Of a DNA stretch of 9,257 bases, positions 7,354 to 9,257 are shown piece after piece. The DNA is from Accumulibacter sp. (GTDB lineage: Bacteria > Pseudomonadota > Gammaproteobacteria > Burkholderiales > Rhodocyclaceae): contig DPSD01000427.1 in NCBI GenBank assembly GCA_003538495.1, forward strand, positions 6,262-15,518, in the 5' to 3' direction. Positions within the stretch are counted from its first letter, which is position 1, and the number at the start of each line of letters is the position of its first letter. A program made the translations under genes and the position numbers. A model generated the notes under the pieces. The model worked only from the letters and a program-made list of their open reading frames with translations. It did not search any database and was not told the DNA's origin.

Positions 7354-8467
7354 ACGTTGCGCTGGCCGGCGCAGACGCCGCGCCTGTCGTCCGCTCGGTG
7401 TCTGCCGCGAGATACTTCAGGAGGAGGTCGCTCAGCTCATCGATGGGCATTCCGCCTTCGTCGAACGTTGATCCGTGGGCTATCTCGTCCCGCAGCTTCT
7501 TTATAAGTTTGAATGCCGAGAGGTCCGCCTCGGCTGCCTCAGCGGCTTGCTTCGGCAACAGTACCGAAGACACCAAGGTGAATCGGTCTATCAAGCTATG
7601 TTTTCCTTCCATCGTCCTTCGGACAGCAGCAAGGAACTTGGCCGACATTTCCGGCTGATGGGGTATCGCCAAGGTGCTGAAGAAGCGCTCCTCGAGTTCC
7701 TTGAACGTCTTGTTGATCAAGATCTCGAGCGCCGCCCAGCCCGAAATGAAGACGCGGAAGGGCTCGCGCCCATAGATCGCCATATCAGCGTACAGCCGCA
7801 CCGCCGAGTCAAGCTTGGTGCTGGTGCTTAGAAGTTCAAAACGCTGAGCAACCGTTTCCGTAGCCTCAGGGTCCAGCGGAGAAGCGACGATGATCTCAGC
7901 CTTGCCGCCAGAGATTGACAAGCTGTAGACCGTGTGTCCGTCGGCGTTCGTGCAGTAGGTTCCTACAGTGGCCTCGTCAAAGCGCACTCGTGCTTTTGAC
8001 TCCAGCGCCAGCGCCAATTGCATTGCTCGATGCTGCCGAACAAATCGCTGACGAATGGCAGCCTTGTCGAAGGCGTCAAAGGTCAGCACATACTCATCAC
8101 GTTGTTGGGCCGAGTTGCCGAGGGTGACGTCGACCGGGCCCGTGGCTGCGAACAACAGAATCGGATACGAGCCAGTCTTGTTTCGGCGAGCTTCTTGAAG
8201 CTCCTTGATCTCTTCGGCTAGGCGTTCCTCCAAGGTCCCAACCTTGGCAGGACCGAAGATGCCCTGCAAAGCAAGAAATGCGAGCGCCGCGCCGCGGTCG
8301 CTGACTGCGAATGCCTTGTCAATGTCTCTCATCAGGGAATAGGACCAACCTTCACCCGATGCCAGAGTCACCGTATCCAAGTCACTCGGCATGCCAATGC
8401 CACCGATGACGCGCCATGCGCACAGGTGCGTGTAGGTCATCGGGACCGTTGCTGGTGATTGCCTCAT
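7352..8467 (-). CDS. Unrecognised protein with HEPN-like (Apea-like) C-terminal domain
   Basis: 371 residues, no signal peptide or membrane segment seen, so probably cytoplasmic. The N-terminal ~200 residues are not recognised. The C-terminal part (about 225-355) has the pattern of HEPN domains: a helix with FISGWAALEILINKTF (240-255), then KLIKKLRDEIAHGS, which contains RX4H (R326, H331; codons at 7475-7492), the usual ribonuclease active-site motif of HEPN proteins. Many HEPN proteins cut RNA as toxins or abortive-infection effectors; RNase activity here is inferred. The ATG at 8467 overlaps the pglX stop (ATGA), suggesting translational coupling, but no strong ribosome binding site precedes it; ATG at 8392 (MPSDLDTV, with GGTGG upstream) or 8440 are alternatives. 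Sampled stretches are about 47-58% GC against about 63-68% in pglY, which suggests later acquisition. It is not a known core BREX gene. A non-catalytic HEPN-like fold is the main alternative. Confidence 0.75.
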   Translation of the reverse strand: MRQSPATVPMTYTHLCAWRVIGGIGMPSDLDTVTLASGEGWSYSLMRDIDKAFAVSDRGAALAFLALQGIFGPAKVGTLEERLAEEIKELQEARRNKTGSYPILLFAATGPVDVTLGNSAQQRDEYVLTFDAFDKAAIRQRFVRQHRAMQLALALESKARVRFDEATVGTYCTNADGHTVYSLSISGGKAEIIVASPLDPEATETVAQRFELLSTSTKLDSAVRLYADMAIYGREPFRVFISGWAALEILINKTFKELEERFFSTLAIPHQPEMSAKFLAAVRRTMEGKHSLIDRFTLVSSVLLPKQAAEAAEADLSAFKLIKKLRDEIAHGSTFDEGGMPIDELSDLLLKYLAADTERTTGAASAPASAT

Positions 8468-9257
8468 GCGGCAGATCTCTTGCGCCCGCGCCTGGCCGCC
8501 GTAGCTGCCGGTTTCCAGGCACGCAGGTCATCGAGCGTGAATTGCAGTGCTCGCACTTCGTCGGTCACGAAACTCTCGTAGTAGTCGCCCATGCGTGCGC
8601 CGAAATCGGGGTTCATGTCGTTGTGCCATTGCCTGAGCCAGGGCAGCAGTTCGAGCAGGCCGGCGAGCAAGGGCTGCAGCCGCTCGCGGCTCCAGCCTTC
8701 GCGTTCCTTCATGTCGATGAAGTAGGTGGCCAGGGCCGTGGCCTGCTGCAGATGGTCCCAACCGGCCCAGGCGATGACCAGGCTGCCGTCGGCGCCGCGT
8801 TCGCAGCCGGGGTAGCTGATCCAGCGCTCCTTGGGCACGTCCAGGCCGCCGCGCAGGCGCCAGTAATCGGTCTTCAGGAAGTCCTTGCTCTGGTACTTGG
8901 GCGGCACCGGGATCCTGCCGACGCTGCTGGCCAAATCCTCGCCAGCGTCTTCGCGACGCTGCAGAGCCCAGGTTTCTTCCCACTGGACTCGTTTGCGCAG
9001 GCCGGTGTCGGTGTAGCGCAGCACCGGCAGGAAGGGCACGGACTCGGCGGCGACAAGGTTGGCGACGAGCGGGTTCAGGTCGAAGTCGGCATGGCCGGCA
9101 TATAGCGCCGCAATCTGCATGAACTCGGCGTCGCGCCCCGCGACATCGGCGAGCCGGCGGGTGGACATCAGCTGCGGGGTGGCGTCGCCGCCGCTGCCGT
9201 CCAGGCGCGGCCAATAGCGAGTCGACTCCAGCCGGGCCAGCAGCCAGTCGCGCAGCG
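8464..9257 (-). CDS. pglX: BREX type 2 adenine-specific DNA methyltransferase PglX, C-terminal part
   Basis: Open minus-strand frame entering from the right edge, 263 residues up to a TGA at 8464-8466; the start and the catalytic methyltransferase domain lie outside the window. The visible part has the sequence signature of BREX-2 PglX C-termini: TRYWPRLDG near the edge, RIPVPPKYQSKDFLKT, then DYWRLRGGLDVPKERW (8821-8868), WISYPGCER, and WAGWDHLQQATALATYF. It ends in a basic tail, ARRGRKRSAA. PglX is thought to methylate adenine in host DNA so that the defence system spares self DNA; BREX systems need it for exclusion as well. No NPPY-type motif can be checked here. The stop overlaps the start of the HEPN-like gene by four bases. 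The internal ATG at 9166-9168 is not a start, because family-like sequence continues upstream. Recognition is by remembered family sequence, not by search. Confidence 0.85.
   Translation of the reverse strand, partial: LRDWLLARLESTRYWPRLDGSGGDATPQLMSTRRLADVAGRDAEFMQIAALYAGHADFDLNPLVANLVAAESVPFLPVLRYTDTGLRKRVQWEETWALQRREDAGEDLASSVGRIPVPPKYQSKDFLKTDYWRLRGGLDVPKERWISYPGCERGADGSLVIAWAGWDHLQQATALATYFIDMKEREGWSRERLQPLLAGLLELLPWLRQWHNDMNPDFGARMGDYYESFVTDEVRALQFTLDDLRAWKPAATAARRGRKRSAA

Overview
The window is part of a high-GC (roughly 60-68%) bacterial genome, and every gene in it is on the minus strand. Gene content, dense packing and good Shine-Dalgarno sites fit a proteobacterium best, but nothing here fixes the genus. 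The locus looks like a BREX type 2 (Pgl-type) phage-defence system. In transcription order (right to left) it holds the 3' end of pglX, an unrecognised gene with a HEPN-like C-terminus, a frameshifted Fic gene, the complete pglY ATPase gene, and most of pglZ, which runs off the left edge. The partners pglW, brxD and brxHI are not in the window and would have to lie outside it.

Region by region: 8464-9257 is the C-terminal part of PglX, the BREX adenine methyltransferase. Its stop overlaps the start of the next gene (ATGA), a 371-residue protein at 7352-8467 with an RX4H motif of the HEPN ribonuclease kind and clearly lower GC than its neighbours. Eleven bases later a Fic-family gene begins (7340) behind a strong ribosome binding site. 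It keeps an inhibitory helix motif and a perfect Fic active-site motif, but these are split between two reading frames by an apparent small deletion near 6893. A 4 x 12 bp tandem repeat inserts (PGxG)4 just before the active site. A 127-bp gap (6096-6222) follows; it is the only real non-coding stretch and carries two AT-rich inverted repeats, so it is the likely promoter/operator of pglYZ. pglY (2412-6095) and pglZ (2415 to beyond 1) are coupled by a GTGA overlap.

How they would work together: PglX is expected to mark self DNA, while PglY (P-loop ATPase) and PglZ (alkaline-phosphatase-fold protein) are core parts needed for phage exclusion. The pglX-HEPN-fic group and the pglY-pglZ pair look like two transcription units. 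The HEPN-like and Fic genes are not core BREX components and sit as cargo between pglX and pglY. The most interesting possibility is a toxic HEPN protein nested in the BREX locus, once possibly controlled by a Fic AMP-transferase that is now decayed or altered. That pairing is inference only.
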